Shown piece after piece: positions 16,103-25,214 of a DNA stretch of 39,534 nucleotides. The stretch is from Bacteroidota bacterium (GTDB taxonomy: Bacteria; Bacteroidota; Bacteroidia; Bacteroidales; UBA10428). How positions within the stretch are numbered: position 1 is the first letter of the stretch; the number at the start of each line of letters is the position of its first letter. The DNA lies in the NCBI GenBank assembly GCA_003252385.1, contig QKEH01000175.1:1-39534 (forward strand), given 5' to 3'. The notes below the pieces were generated by a model. That model had not been told where the DNA came from and did no database searches. It saw only the letters and a program-made list of their open reading frames with translations. Made by a program: the position numbers and the translations under genes.

Positions 16103-17999
16103 TCTTTGCTTTACGGCCACAGGGCAACAACTGGTTGGACTGAACTACAACCATGCCCTAACCCAGGAAGCAAAAAAAGCCGACAAATCGGAAATCAGGG
16201 CATATACCATTGATAGCATCCTCTTCGAGACCGAGTTCTTCGAAGATTTTTCGGATTACTATTACGACAAGTATCCACGAAACAACCACTGGCTCAATCG
16301 CTATGCCTACATCAACTCCACCTATGCCGATTCCATGATCAGCCTGGGTGTTGCTACGCTGGATGCATACGATGAGAACGGCTTGCCGTACTATTCCGAA
16401 AACCAACGAATAGTGGCCTCGGACTCCTTGACCTCGCAGCCTTTCTCCTTCAGGGATACCATCGATCCGGGATTGAGCATGTATTTCAGCTTTTTTTACC
16501 AGCCCGGCGGTAAAGGCGACATGCCCGAGGGCGATTCGTCTTCCACCCGTACCGATACTCTTTTATTGGAGTTTTTCCACGTCGACAGTGCACGCTGGTA
16601 TCGCATCGATTATATTCTGGACAATTCATCGCCACACCAGTTCAAGCAACGCACCGTTGTTGTTGCCCCCGAATACCTCAAAAACGGCTTTCAGTTCCGT
16701 TTCCGCAACTACACCTCGCTACCAGCGGGTTTGCCGCAGGGTATTGACTGGGGCCGTTTTAGCAATGCCGATATGTGGCACATCGATTACATTCAGATGA
16801 GGCAGGCAGAATCGGCAGCTTCGATGGAGGATTTGAAGGACATGTCCATCACGGAACCGCTTCGGCCTTTCCTTACCGAATACACCTCAGTTCCATGGAG
16901 CCATTACACGCTGGCACAATCGGTTATCGAATCGCGCTACACTCCCCTGAGTTTCTCCTCCTACTTCGGTTCGGAGACCAATACCTATCCGGTGAACCGG
17001 CGCTTTTTTTCCATTGACCGGCGAACCGGCGACACCCTGTTTCAAACCCCGGAACTAAGCAATATGGCTTTTCCGGTTGAACATCAGCAGTGGCACGACC
17101 TGTTCAGTCCCCGGTTGGTGCATGGCGACACCGAATACGGCATGGTGGAAGTAGTGGGCTATATCAGCCGCACGGCTTCCCAACGCACTTGTAACGATAC
17201 GGTGAAGCGAATTGAAAGCTATTACGACCACTATGCTTACGACGACGGTACCGCCGAGATGGGTGTCTCTCTCGATGGCGAATACGAGTCGAACAAGCGA
17301 ATTGCCATGCGCTATAGAGCGTTCCGGCGCAGTTCCAACCCCGACTCGCTGCGGGCTGTACTGATCTACTTCGCCAAATCGGTCGATTCCGTAACTCTCG
17401 ATTACCAATTCCATTTGTGCATCCGAAAAAACAATACCCAGGGAGCTCCATCGAACGAAATCCTGTATTATTCCCAAGATCCGATAACCCCTGACTATTC
17501 GGGAGGCATTAACGAGTTTACCCGTATTGAACTCACGCCGCCCATCTCCGTGTCGGACACCTTTTTTGTTTCCCTCGAACAAATAACCGGATTCCTGAAT
17601 ATTGGTTACGATGTGAACAATAACCACCTCAACCAGCTTTTCCAATACACCAACTCAAGCTGGAGCCAGCCGCGAAGCTTCACTCCCGGTTCCCTGATGA
17701 TACGTCCGTCGTTCGAAAAAAGCTCGCTGCTCTCCCCGGTGGAAACTACTCGTGCTGCAATGCCGGCGCTATCGGTATATCCCAACCCGGCCGAAGACGA
17801 TATCTATTTCGCGCTGCCGGAGGCGGTAACCGGTTTCGTACACATTCAACTGTTCAACACCATGGGCGTACAGGTGGATGCACACTACACCGAAAACAGC
17901 ACCCTGTCGGTGCAGCATCTTTCGCCCGGCATCTATTTTATGGTACTTACCATCCCCGGCTCTCCGAACCGATACACCACCAAATTCATTAAAGAATAA
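16056..17999 (+). CDS. T9SS-exported protein with C-terminal type A sorting domain
   Basis: The protein is 647 residues from ATG 16056 (651 from ATG 16044; both start inside the PASTA gene). A signal peptide MQQISKLLTTITILTSLCFT is followed by ATGQ. The C-terminal 75 residues are a T9SS type A sorting domain. It opens LSVYPNPAEDDIYF, continues IQLFNTMGVQV and LSPGIYFMVL, and ends in Lys-rich YTTKFIKE. The body has a laminin-G/jelly-roll-like pattern and a 'YDDGTAEMGVSL' segment seen in Bacteroidota surface proteins, but no catalytic domain is recognised. It should cross the outer membrane by T9SS and be attached to the surface or released. The RluA-family gene follows after 5 bases. Confidence 0.82.
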   Translation: MQQISKLLTTITILTSLCFTATGQQLVGLNYNHALTQEAKKADKSEIRAYTIDSILFETEFFEDFSDYYYDKYPRNNHWLNRYAYINSTYADSMISLGVATLDAYDENGLPYYSENQRIVASDSLTSQPFSFRDTIDPGLSMYFSFFYQPGGKGDMPEGDSSSTRTDTLLLEFFHVDSARWYRIDYILDNSSPHQFKQRTVVVAPEYLKNGFQFRFRNYTSLPAGLPQGIDWGRFSNADMWHIDYIQMRQAESAASMEDLKDMSITEPLRPFLTEYTSVPWSHYTLAQSVIESRYTPLSFSSYFGSETNTYPVNRRFFSIDRRTGDTLFQTPELSNMAFPVEHQQWHDLFSPRLVHGDTEYGMVEVVGYISRTASQRTCNDTVKRIESYYDHYAYDDGTAEMGVSLDGEYESNKRIAMRYRAFRRSSNPDSLRAVLIYFAKSVDSVTLDYQFHLCIRKNNTQGAPSNEILYYSQDPITPDYSGGINEFTRIELTPPISVSDTFFVSLEQITGFLNIGYDVNNNHLNQLFQYTNSSWSQPRSFTPGSLMIRPSFEKSSLLSPVETTRAAMPALSVYPNPAEDDIYFALPEAVTGFVHIQLFNTMGVQVDAHYTENSTLSVQHLSPGIYFMVLTIPGSPNRYTTKFIKE

Positions 18000-18004
18000 A
18001 CATT

Positions 18005-19051
18005 TTGGATCCAGAATTTGCACCTATTGACTCCATCGACGAAGAAAGCGCCGAGTTATACGAACACCATCGCATAGTGGCCGATCCGGGTCAAAAGTTA
18101 CTGCGTATCGATAAGTTTCTGACCCACAAAATTGAAAGTGTGTCGCGCACCAAGATACAAGCGGCTGCCCAGGCGGGTTGCATACGGGTCAACCAGAGCG
18201 AGGTTAAGCCCAATTATAAGGTAAAACCCGGCGATGTTATCCAGGTGGTGTTGCCCCATCCGCCTCACGAGTTCGAACTGATTGCCGAGGATCTGCCCAT
18301 CAATATTGTTTACGAAGACGAAGACCTGATTGTGGTGAACAAAGAAGCCGGCATGGTAGTGCACCCTGGCCACGGCAACTATACCGGAACCCTGGTAAAT
18401 GCACTTCTTCACCACTTTCGCGATGTGCCGCTGTTCAACAAAGGGGACGAACGCCCGGGACTGGTACACCGTATCGACAAGAACACCTCCGGATTACTGG
18501 TGGTTGGCAAGAACGAATTTACCATGAGCCATTTGGCCCGCCAGTTTTACGACCGCACCACCCACCGTCTGTACCAGGCGTTGGTTTGGGGCAGTTTCGA
18601 TGAAAAGGAAGGTACCGTAGATGGCTACATTGGTCGCAGTCCAAAGGATCGCACCAAAATGTACGTGTATGCCAACGGCTCCGAAGGCAAACCTGCCGTT
18701 ACGCATTATCGTGTTATTGAGGAGCTGGGTTATGTTAGCCTGATTGAATGCAAACTGCAAACCGGCCGCACCCACCAGATACGGGTTCACATGGAATACA
18801 TCAACCACCCCATATTTAACGACGACCGTTACGGGGGCGATCAAATATTAAAGGGCACCACCTTTACCAAGTACAAACAATTTGTAGAAAACTGCTTTCA
18901 GGCGCTGCCCCGCCAAGCCCTGCATGCCAAAACGCTGGGCTTCATTCATCCGCGCACGGGGAAGGAAATGTACTTCGAAACGGAACTGGCCAAGGACATG
19001 CAGGAGGTGGTGGAACGTTGGCGCCGTTATGTTGCGGGACGAAACGAATAA
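18005..19051 (+). CDS. RluA/RluD-family 23S rRNA pseudouridine synthase
   Basis: The 348-residue protein has an S4 RNA-binding domain (LRIDKFLTHKIESVSRTKIQ and then GCIRVNQSEVKPNYKVKPGD). The pseudouridine synthase core follows, with GLVHRIDKNTSGLLVVGKN near residue 155, where the Asp is catalytic, and LQTGRTHQIRVHM. It isomerises uridines in 23S rRNA; RluD (positions 1911/1915/1917) is the likely match but RluC/RluA cannot be excluded. No ATG or GTG is available before the S4 domain: a stop lies at 17990-17992 in this frame, and TTG at 18005 is the only plausible start. It sits 5 bases after the T9SS cargo gene, which may provide coupling. Confidence 0.9.
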   Translation: MDPEFAPIDSIDEESAELYEHHRIVADPGQKLLRIDKFLTHKIESVSRTKIQAAAQAGCIRVNQSEVKPNYKVKPGDVIQVVLPHPPHEFELIAEDLPINIVYEDEDLIVVNKEAGMVVHPGHGNYTGTLVNALLHHFRDVPLFNKGDERPGLVHRIDKNTSGLLVVGKNEFTMSHLARQFYDRTTHRLYQALVWGSFDEKEGTVDGYIGRSPKDRTKMYVYANGSEGKPAVTHYRVIEELGYVSLIECKLQTGRTHQIRVHMEYINHPIFNDDRYGGDQILKGTTFTKYKQFVENCFQALPRQALHAKTLGFIHPRTGKEMYFETELAKDMQEVVERWRRYVAGRNE

Positions 19052-19465
19052 CCCACCCTGCAGGACAATACCTTTTATCCGGTGGATTGCGCTCGCGAGC
19101 GGCCCGATTTGATTTAATCCGACATTCAGCTTGGTTACATGCCCTTCGATGGCGACCTCACCGAAATCGTGCACCTCGGCTAAAGATCGGGTTCTTGCGT
19201 GAGCCTGCAATCCCCGCCGGGGTGTGAAGTCGGCAGATTGCCAACCGCCCATTCCTATTCCGTGGGCCCCAGAAGGATCCCCTGCGAACAGGACGCTCTG
19301 CAACAAATTGCCCAGAGTCCCGATTCGGTGGTGAAACTCACCAGAAACTGGTCGGTGTTGGAATGGAATACCAACGACAACATAATAACGACGGAACGTA
19401 ACGGAGCCTTGCTGTACTGGTGGAATATAACCCGGGAACCAAAACGCTACTACCACGAGCAGTAA
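19052..19465 (+). pseudogene. Possible decayed coding sequence between rluD-like and era
   Basis: In the same frame as the pseudouridine synthase the sequence reads as protein-like text interrupted by TAA codons. The blocks are NTFYPVDCARERPDL, then a stop near 19115, then SDIQLGYMPFDGDLTEIVHL, then a stop near 19178, and finally an open stretch of about 95 codons to the stop at 19463-19465. The last part includes PDSVVKLTRNWSVLEWNTND and NGALLYWWNITREPKRYYHE. Codon choice resembles the neighbours. The family is not recognised. It may be a gene inactivated by two nonsense mutations, a small GTG-started gene (19199-19465), or chance. A minus-strand open frame (19456-18848) over the same region is considered a shadow. 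Confidence 0.35.
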
Positions 19466-19502
19466 AATATCAGGCTTGTAACCATCTCACCATTTATATA
19501 CC

Positions 19503-19510
19503 TATCTTTG
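19503..19510 (+). promoter_or_regulatory. -7 element (TATCTTTG) of era
   Basis: TATCTTTG matches the Bacteroidota -7 box and lies 23 bases before the era ATG at 19534. The nearest TTG (19476-19478) is 24 bases away, longer than usual. Confidence 0.5.
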
Positions 19511-19533
19511 TAGCCCCAAAAGAACACGCGCAC

Positions 19534-20412
19534 ATGCACAAATCAGGCTTCGTTAATATTGTCGGCAATCCCAATGTCGGCAAATCCACCCTTATGAACC
19601 AGCTGGTGGGCGAACGGTTGTCCATCATCACCTCCAAGGCACAAACTACCCGCCACCGCATTATGGGCATTGTCAATGGCGACGATTTTCAGATTGTTTA
19701 TTCCGACACTCCCGGCATTTTACGCCCCAACTACAAGTTGCAGGAATCCATGTTGCGCTTTGTCGACACGGCGTTTGTCGATGCCGATATCATGCTGTAT
19801 GTTACCGATGTGGTTGAAACTTCCGACAAAAATGCCGCTTACATTGAGAAGGTTCAGAAATCTGAAGTGCCGGTATTGCTGCTGATCAATAAAATTGACC
19901 TGTGTTCTACCGAACAATTGGAGAAACTGGTTGAGGAATGGCACAAGCTATTGCCGAACGCCGAAATATTGCCGGTATCGGCTCTGGAAAAAGTAAACCT
20001 GGGTATGCTCTTCGATAAAATACTGAGCCTCCTGCCCGAAGGCCCTGAGTACTATCCCAAGGATGCCCTTACCGATAAAAACGAACGCTTTTTTGTTTCC
20101 GAAATCATTCGCGAAAAGGTGTTCTTAAACTATCAGCGGGAAATACCTTACTCGGTGGAAGTGGCCATTGAGGCCTTCAAAGAGGAAGAAAAAATCACCC
20201 GAATCAGTGCAGTGCTTTTTGTGGAACGCCCCACGCAAAAGGGCATTCTTATTGGGCATAAAGGCACTATGCTAAAAAAAGTAGGCACCGAAGCTCGCAA
20301 GGATATTGAGGCGTTTCTGGAGAAAAAAGTGTTCCTCGAAATGTTCGTTAAGGTGAAAAAAGACTGGCGCGACGAGTCCTTTATGCTGCGTAGCTTTGGT
20401 TACGACCAGTAA
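19534..20412 (+). CDS. era: GTPase Era
   Basis: The 292-residue protein is a GTPase with a KH domain. The P-loop is GNPNVGKST at residues 11-19, switch I lies in SKAQTTRHRIMG, G3 is SDTPGI, G4 is NKID and G5 is VSALEK. The C-terminal KH domain contains GILIGHKGTMLKKVG near residue 237. Era binds the 3' end of 16S rRNA and assists 30S subunit maturation. The frame extends upstream without protein-like sequence; ATG 19534 begins the standard MHKSGFVNIVG opening and sits 23 bases after the -7 box. A Dabb protein and Der follow. Confidence 0.97.
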   Translation: MHKSGFVNIVGNPNVGKSTLMNQLVGERLSIITSKAQTTRHRIMGIVNGDDFQIVYSDTPGILRPNYKLQESMLRFVDTAFVDADIMLYVTDVVETSDKNAAYIEKVQKSEVPVLLLINKIDLCSTEQLEKLVEEWHKLLPNAEILPVSALEKVNLGMLFDKILSLLPEGPEYYPKDALTDKNERFFVSEIIREKVFLNYQREIPYSVEVAIEAFKEEEKITRISAVLFVERPTQKGILIGHKGTMLKKVGTEARKDIEAFLEKKVFLEMFVKVKKDWRDESFMLRSFGYDQ

Positions 20413-20437
20413 AATTCTTCAATCAGCCCTTTTCCAT

Positions 20438-20445
20438 TATCTTTG
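20438..20445 (+). promoter_or_regulatory. -7 element (TATCTTTG) of the Dabb gene
   Basis: TATCTTTG followed by CA lies 16 bases before the ATG at 20462. Near the -33 position only a TTC is seen, so the call relies mainly on the -7 box. Confidence 0.45.
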
Positions 20446-20461
20446 CAAAAAACTTTTGGTT

Positions 20462-20767
20462 ATGATAAAGCACCTGGTAACCTGGAAGCTTGATGAAAGC
20501 TACAGTACTGACGAAAAAACTGAACTACTCAAAGAAATGACCGCACAACTGAACGGATTAAAAGGAAAGGTGGAAGTACTGAAACACCTTTCGGTACATA
20601 CCAACAGTCCGGCAGCGAATGCGAGCAATTTCGACCTGTTGCTCGACACGGAGTTTCTGTCGATCAACGACCTGAACGCCTACCAGGTGCATGCCGAACA
20701 TCAAAAAGTGGTTCAATACATCCGAACCTTAAAGTTGCAACGGGCAGCCATCGATTACGAAATGTAA
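20462..20767 (+). CDS. Dabb-domain (stress-responsive A/B barrel) protein
   Basis: The 101-residue protein has a ferredoxin-like A/B barrel. It opens MIKHLVTWKLDE, continues with the helix LLKEMTAQLNGLKGKVEVL, then strand FDLLLDTEF, and ends with LNAYQVHAEHQKVVQYI. These are the usual Dabb signatures. Such proteins form dimeric barrels; the reaction, if any, is unknown in most bacteria. The ATG at 20462 is chosen from the domain start and the promoter position. A strong hairpin follows the gene. Confidence 0.8.
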   Translation: MIKHLVTWKLDESYSTDEKTELLKEMTAQLNGLKGKVEVLKHLSVHTNSPAANASNFDLLLDTEFLSINDLNAYQVHAEHQKVVQYIRTLKLQRAAIDYEM

Positions 20768-20843
20768 CGAAACCGCCTGAGAAATTCAAATGATGCAGTA
20801 AGGGGCCTTTACCTGAAGGCCGGCTTCCTGCAATAAATAGCCA

Positions 20844-20872
20844 AAACCGCTGCAATCGAGTTGCAGCGGTTT
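20844..20872 (+). terminator. Perfect 12-bp hairpin between the Dabb gene and der
   Basis: AAACCGCTGCAA (20844-20855) and TTGCAGCGGTTT (20861-20872) pair perfectly around the loop TCGAG. The T run after the stem is only three bases, so it is a terminator-like hairpin rather than a textbook one. It lies 77 bases past the Dabb stop codon and 35 bases before the der start, so it could also shape der expression. Confidence 0.55.
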
Positions 20873-20906
20873 AAGCAGTAACCTGATACTTAAAAAAACA
20901 CATACC

Positions 20907-22211
20907 GTGGGGAATATTGTTGCAATTGTTGGCCGCCCAAATGTGGGTAAATCAACCCTTTTTAACCGCCTTACCGAAACTCGAAATGCCATAGTCGATG
21001 AGATGGAGGGGGTAACCCGCGACCGTCAGTATGGCAAGGCATTCTGGAACGGAAAGGATTTTTCGGTAATCGATACCGGAGGATACATTACCAATTCGGA
21101 AGACATTTTCGAAAACGAAATCCGTAAACAGGTGATACTGGCCATTGAAGAAGCCGACTGCATCGTGTTTGTAACTGATGTTGCCAGCGGAATTACCGAC
21201 CTGGATCAGGCAGTGGCCGGCCTGCTTCGCAAAGTGGATAAGCCTGTATTTCTGGCCGTGAATAAGGTGGATACCGGCGATCGGCAATACGATGCCCAGG
21301 AGTTTTACCGGCTGGGGCTGAACGAATTGTTCTGCATATCGTCCATCAACGGCAGTGGCACGGGCGACCTGCTGGATGCCGTAGTGGCCTCGTTCCGTAA
21401 AGAATCGGACGAAGAGGAGGACACCCTGCCCCGCTTTGCCATTATTGGCCGCCCCAATGTGGGCAAATCGTCGCTGCTCAATGCGCTTATTGGCGAGGAA
21501 CGCCATATTGTTACCCCCATATCGGGCACTACCCGCGACTCCATCAATACCCGTTTCTCCAAGTTCGGGTACGATTTCAACCTGGTGGATACCGCCGGTT
21601 TGCGAAAAAAAGGAAAAGTGCACGAAGATCTGGAATACTACTCCGTGCTCCGTTCCATACGCGCCATTGAAAGCTCCGATGTTTGCCTGTTATTGCTCGA
21701 TGCCACCCTGGGATTGGAATCGCAGGATTTGAACATTCTCGACCTGGCCCTGCGCAACAACAAAGGCGTGGTAGTGTTGGTGAACAAATGGGATTTGATT
21801 GAGAAAGAAACCAACACCACGCGTGATTACGAGAAATTGATTCGCGAAAAAACCGCCCCGTTTACCGACCTGCCCATTGTGTTTACCTCGGCCTTAACCA
21901 AACAGCGCATCCACAAAGTACTCGAACTGGCCAATGAGGTGTACAACACCCGCAAGAAACGCATCAGCACTTCCGACCTAAATGAGTGGCTCGAACAAAC
22001 CCTGGAGCATTTTCCGCCCCCCTCGGTTAAGGGCAAATACATTCGGATTAAATACGTCACCCAGCTCCCCACCAACTTTCCAAGTTTTGCCTTCTTCTGT
22101 AACCTTCCGCAATACGTTAAGGATCCGTATAAGCGCTACCTGGAAAATCGTTTGCGGGAAAGTTTTAACTTTACCGGGGTTCCTATTCGCATTTTTATGC
22201 GCAAAAAATAG
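20907..22211 (+). CDS. der: Ribosome biogenesis GTPase Der (EngA)
   Basis: The 434-residue protein has two consecutive GTPase domains. The first has GRPNVGKST at residues 9-17, DTGGY and NKVD; the second has GRPNVGKSS near residue 180, [19 protein letters not shown] and [11 protein letters not shown]-terminal KH-like domain follows, with KIRYITQ-type sequence [20 protein letters not shown]. Der is needed for 50S subunit assembly. It begins with GTG, since [14 protein letters not shown] starts the domain and no in-frame ATG lies close upstream. A lipoprotein gene starts 5 bases after its stop. No promoter box is obvious upstream. Confidence 0.97.
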   Translation: MGNIVAIVGRPNVGKSTLFNRLTETRNAIVDEMEGVTRDRQYGKAFWNGKDFSVIDTGGYITNSEDIFENEIRKQVILAIEEADCIVFVTDVASGITDLDQAVAGLLRKVDKPVFLAVNKVDTGDRQYDAQEFYRLGLNELFCISSINGSGTGDLLDAVVASFRKESDEEEDTLPRFAIIGRPNVGKSSLLNALIGEERHIVTPISGTTRDSINTRFSKFGYDFNLVDTAGLRKKGKVHEDLEYYSVLRSIRAIESSDVCLLLLDATLGLESQDLNILDLALRNNKGVVVLVNKWDLIEKETNTTRDYEKLIREKTAPFTDLPIVFTSALTKQRIHKVLELANEVYNTRKKRISTSDLNEWLEQTLEHFPPPSVKGKYIRIKYVTQLPTNFPSFAFFCNLPQYVKDPYKRYLENRLRESFNFTGVPIRIFMRKK

Positions 22212-22216
22212 TGGTT

Positions 22217-22720
22217 ATGAAACACCTTCTGTATCGGTTCGGACTCATCTTTATCGTAACAGCATGTGTTAAAACCGAACCGGTTTCGCCGGTTCCGCAT
22301 ATCACGTATAAAAGCATTACCACGTCGGTCGATGAGTTTACCACAGCCGTCAATGCCACGCTTACCTTCGATTTTATCGATGGCGATGCGGATATTGGCT
22401 ACATCGAAGAGGAAAACGACACCCTCCCCGATAACGATCCTTCGAAATACGTGATTTTTTTAACCCCTTTCGAGAAAGTCGATTCCGTGTTCAACAGGGT
22501 GGAGGCCGATACCAGCAATCCCTTTCCGGGGCATACCATTACCTACAACGACCGTCTCAACCGGGTGGGGCAGAACCGCACCATAAAAGGCACCATTACC
22601 TATCTTATTCAGGACAATCCGGTGCTGGATTCCATGCGTTACGAGTTTTACATCCGCGACCGCGCCGGCCATATCAGCAACACCGAAGTTACCCGTGTTT
22701 TCAGTACCCGGCCGCGCTAA
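22217..22720 (+). CDS. Small lipoprotein of unknown function
   Basis: The 167-residue protein has a lipoprotein signal peptide (MKHLLYRFGLIFIVTAC, with VTAC as the lipobox). The mature part is acidic near its start, with FDFIDGDADIGYIEEENDTL. It has beta-rich segments (NRTIKGTITYLI, MRYEFYIRDRAGHISN) and ends VTRVFSTRPR. The 'DGDADIG' phrase and the closing 'IRDRAGHxSN' are recurring features of Bacteroidota lipoproteins of unknown role. The gene starts 5 bases after der; an overlapping GTG at 22211 is the alternative start. Confidence 0.7.
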   Translation: MKHLLYRFGLIFIVTACVKTEPVSPVPHITYKSITTSVDEFTTAVNATLTFDFIDGDADIGYIEEENDTLPDNDPSKYVIFLTPFEKVDSVFNRVEADTSNPFPGHTITYNDRLNRVGQNRTIKGTITYLIQDNPVLDSMRYEFYIRDRAGHISNTEVTRVFSTRPR

Positions 22721-23037
22721 TTTACACCGGACGGAATCACTGCCCCCCAATTTAATGCTTCCGATATAGAATCAGCAACCTATTCGGGGTGCATGGAACA
22801 CTCCCTTATTATAGAATTAAGAGACATCAAGCGAAACTGATCCATACCCCGGTTCGGTTCGGCGCTAACGGACATCTGCCGGTAAAATAACGGGAAAAGG
22901 CCGGCATGCCCGCACATACCCTTTATCCCTAAAAAGAGAAGGATGCTCATGAATCACGGAGAATAACAGATGCCCTCCGCAAAGCATGTTAAACAACTTA
23001 CTCGTTGGGTACGTTGAGGCCTGTGAGTTATCCCGAC
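22721..23037. other. Intergenic stretch without recognisable gene
   Basis: This lies between two convergent genes. It contains a 6-bp inverted pair TGCCGG (22877-22882) and CCGGCA (22901-22906) and a GGCATGCC palindrome (22903-22910). No coding frame or convincing T-tailed terminator for either side is visible. Confidence 0.3.
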
Positions 23038-25029
23038 CTACTCCACAAAATTGGTGCGCAACACTTTAAACTCGGTGCGGCGGTTGAGGAAATGAGCCAG
23101 TTCCTGCAAATCTTCGTCCTTGATGCTGCTGATGTAGGCCGGATCCAACACCTGGCCTTCGGGTATAAAGGGATAGGCCTCATGATCGCGCAGGTCGGCC
23201 ACTTTGGGTGCTGTTTCGCCATACCCTTTCGATACCAAACGAGCCGGATTGATGCCCTTGGTTATTAAATAGGCCACCACCGATTGCGCCCGCTTCTGGG
23301 ACAGTTCGAGGTTAAAGTTATCGTTACCCCGGTTATCGGTATGCGACCCCAGCTCAATAACAATATTGGGATTATCTTTAAGGGTTTCCACCAGTTTATC
23401 CAACGAAACGGTCGATTCCGGACGCAGCTCTGCACTGGCAAAATCGAAGAATATATTGTCGATACGAATAACCTTGTCGATGGGGGGCAGGTAGATGGTG
23501 GTGTTAAAATCCTGACTGCTTTCTTTACCCTTGGTGGTTTCTCGTTCCTTCCCTTTGAGGAAACCCTCTTTTTCGGCCAGGAAAATATAGTCGGTGGCCG
23601 GCTGAAGCATGAATTTGAAGGTTCCGGTGGGGGTGGTTTTCGTTTCAAGGGTAATGCCATCGCTGCCAATGGATTTCACCACGGCACCATCAATGGGCTG
23701 GTTGGTACTTTCGTTTTTAACCACACCGGTAATGGCAAATTTCAGCGGAGGTAGTACAAACATATACAGGTCGTCGCCTTTGCTCTGCCGGGAGGAACTA
23801 AAGAAGCCCGCTTCGCGCCCGGATTCAAAGGTTATCCCAAAATCGTCGGCCGGAGAATTCATTGGCGATTTCATATTTTCAATATCCCAGGTGCCTCCCG
23901 GCCCTTTGGTAGCCTTAAAAATGTCCAGTCCTCCCATACCAACATGTCCATTGGAGGCAAAGTACAGGGTACCATCGGCATGAACGTAGGGAAACAATTC
24001 GTTTCCGGCTGTATTAATGGGTTCTCCTAAATTCACGGGTTCCCCCCATTCATCGGAGGTGCTGGTACGTGTCACTTTCCAAAGGTCCTTACTGGCTTTG
24101 CCTTTCTCGTCCTGCATGCTTCCTTCCATATCGGAAACAAAGTAGAGGGTCAGCCCATCGGGCGAAAGCGCAGGATGCGCTACGGTAATGCTGTCGTCTG
24201 CCAGATCCAGAGATTCCGGCTTACCCCAGGCTTCGCCATTTCGGTCCGACCGCATAATGGTGCACCCCATGGCTTTGTTCTTACTGCTCTCGCAACGGGT
24301 AAAATACATAGAGGAATAATCCTGTGTGATAAAAGGGGTGCCTTCTTCGCCCTCGGTATTGATTTCCTCCGACAAGGGGACAGGAGTGCTCCACTTGCCC
24401 TTGCGATCCATGGACGATTCAAAAATATCGGAAAACCCCTCGCCGGTCCCTCCATGCTCTTTTTTTCCGAAAGTTTCGTCGCGCGAGGACGTAAAATAAA
24501 CCAGACGGTAGTCTTCCCGGGCATAGGCCGGACTGTAATCGTTAAATTTCGAATTGAAAAATTTCATCTCCTCTACCACGTAACCGTTTGGGAACTCCTG
24601 CCACTCCATGGCCAAATCGCAGGAAAGAATGCCATCCTTGGCACGCTGGTCGCCAGGTACCAACTCCTTGTAATTTTGGTATTGCTGTTTGGCATCTTCG
24701 TATTCGCCCAGCATTTTCAGCATGTCGGCATAGTAGAGCACGGCAATCGGATCTTCGTAATTTTTACCCATCACTTTGTTGTACCACATGGCCGCCTGTT
24801 TGGGGTTGTTAATCATCCGGTAACATTCCGCTATATAGAAGGTAATGCGAACTTTTTCCTTCTTGTCGGTAATTTTTTGGTAAGCATCCTTGAAAATATC
24901 GATGGCCTGAAAGTATTCACCGGCTTCAAAGGTTTCGTAAGCCCGTGTCAATCGCTTATTTTGTGCCTGCAGGTGGAACGACAGGCAAAACAGTATACCA
25001 AATGTTACAAGTACGGTAGTAATCTTCAT
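23038..25029 (-). CDS. PorE-like OmpA-family protein (TPR, PD40 propeller, carboxypeptidase-regulatory and OmpA domains)
   Basis: The 663-residue protein has a signal peptide (MKITTVLVTFGILFCLSFHL, then QAQ). Residues 24-150 are TPR-like (AYETFEAGEYFQAIDIF, MLGEYEDAKQQYQNY). About 160-420 is a PD40/WD40-like propeller (RLVYFTSSRD, GTPFITQDYSSMYFTR, LSPDGLTLYFVSD, DGTLYFASNG). About 430-500 is a carboxypeptidase-regulatory-like domain (ITGVVKNESTNQPIDGAVV). The C-terminus is an OmpA peptidoglycan-binding domain (IELGSHTDNRGNDNFNLELS, then QKRA, and GYGETAP). This order and length match PorE (PG1058) of the Porphyromonas gingivalis T9SS, which ties the machine to peptidoglycan. Bacteroidota have paralogues with similar layouts next to porP/sprF genes, so the exact orthology is unproven. 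Confidence 0.85.
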   Translation of the reverse strand: MKITTVLVTFGILFCLSFHLQAQNKRLTRAYETFEAGEYFQAIDIFKDAYQKITDKKEKVRITFYIAECYRMINNPKQAAMWYNKVMGKNYEDPIAVLYYADMLKMLGEYEDAKQQYQNYKELVPGDQRAKDGILSCDLAMEWQEFPNGYVVEEMKFFNSKFNDYSPAYAREDYRLVYFTSSRDETFGKKEHGGTGEGFSDIFESSMDRKGKWSTPVPLSEEINTEGEEGTPFITQDYSSMYFTRCESSKNKAMGCTIMRSDRNGEAWGKPESLDLADDSITVAHPALSPDGLTLYFVSDMEGSMQDEKGKASKDLWKVTRTSTSDEWGEPVNLGEPINTAGNELFPYVHADGTLYFASNGHVGMGGLDIFKATKGPGGTWDIENMKSPMNSPADDFGITFESGREAGFFSSSRQSKGDDLYMFVLPPLKFAITGVVKNESTNQPIDGAVVKSIGSDGITLETKTTPTGTFKFMLQPATDYIFLAEKEGFLKGKERETTKGKESSQDFNTTIYLPPIDKVIRIDNIFFDFASAELRPESTVSLDKLVETLKDNPNIVIELGSHTDNRGNDNFNLELSQKRAQSVVAYLITKGINPARLVSKGYGETAPKVADLRDHEAYPFIPEGQVLDPAYISSIKDEDLQELAHFLNRRTEFKVLRTNFVE

Positions 25030-25214
25030 AGGTACGTATCCTTAGCAATGATTTTCGTAAAAGTACGTTAAAAACTGTAATTTCCTCGAAGGAATAACTA
25101 ACAGCTGGTTATAGAACTTGATCTGCTTTCGAAAAGTATTCGAAAACGAAAAATTTGGTGGTTTTGTCTCATTTTTTGTAACTTCTACAATAACAAGACG
25201 CACAAAATACCGGT

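Noticed and set aside
18848-19456. 202-codon minus-strand open frame
   Set aside because: It overlaps the end of the pseudouridine synthase gene and the coding relic in an antisense register; no family is recognised and no promoter is seen.
24175-25071. 298-codon plus-strand open frame
   Set aside because: It is antisense to the PorE-like gene, whose domains are unambiguous.
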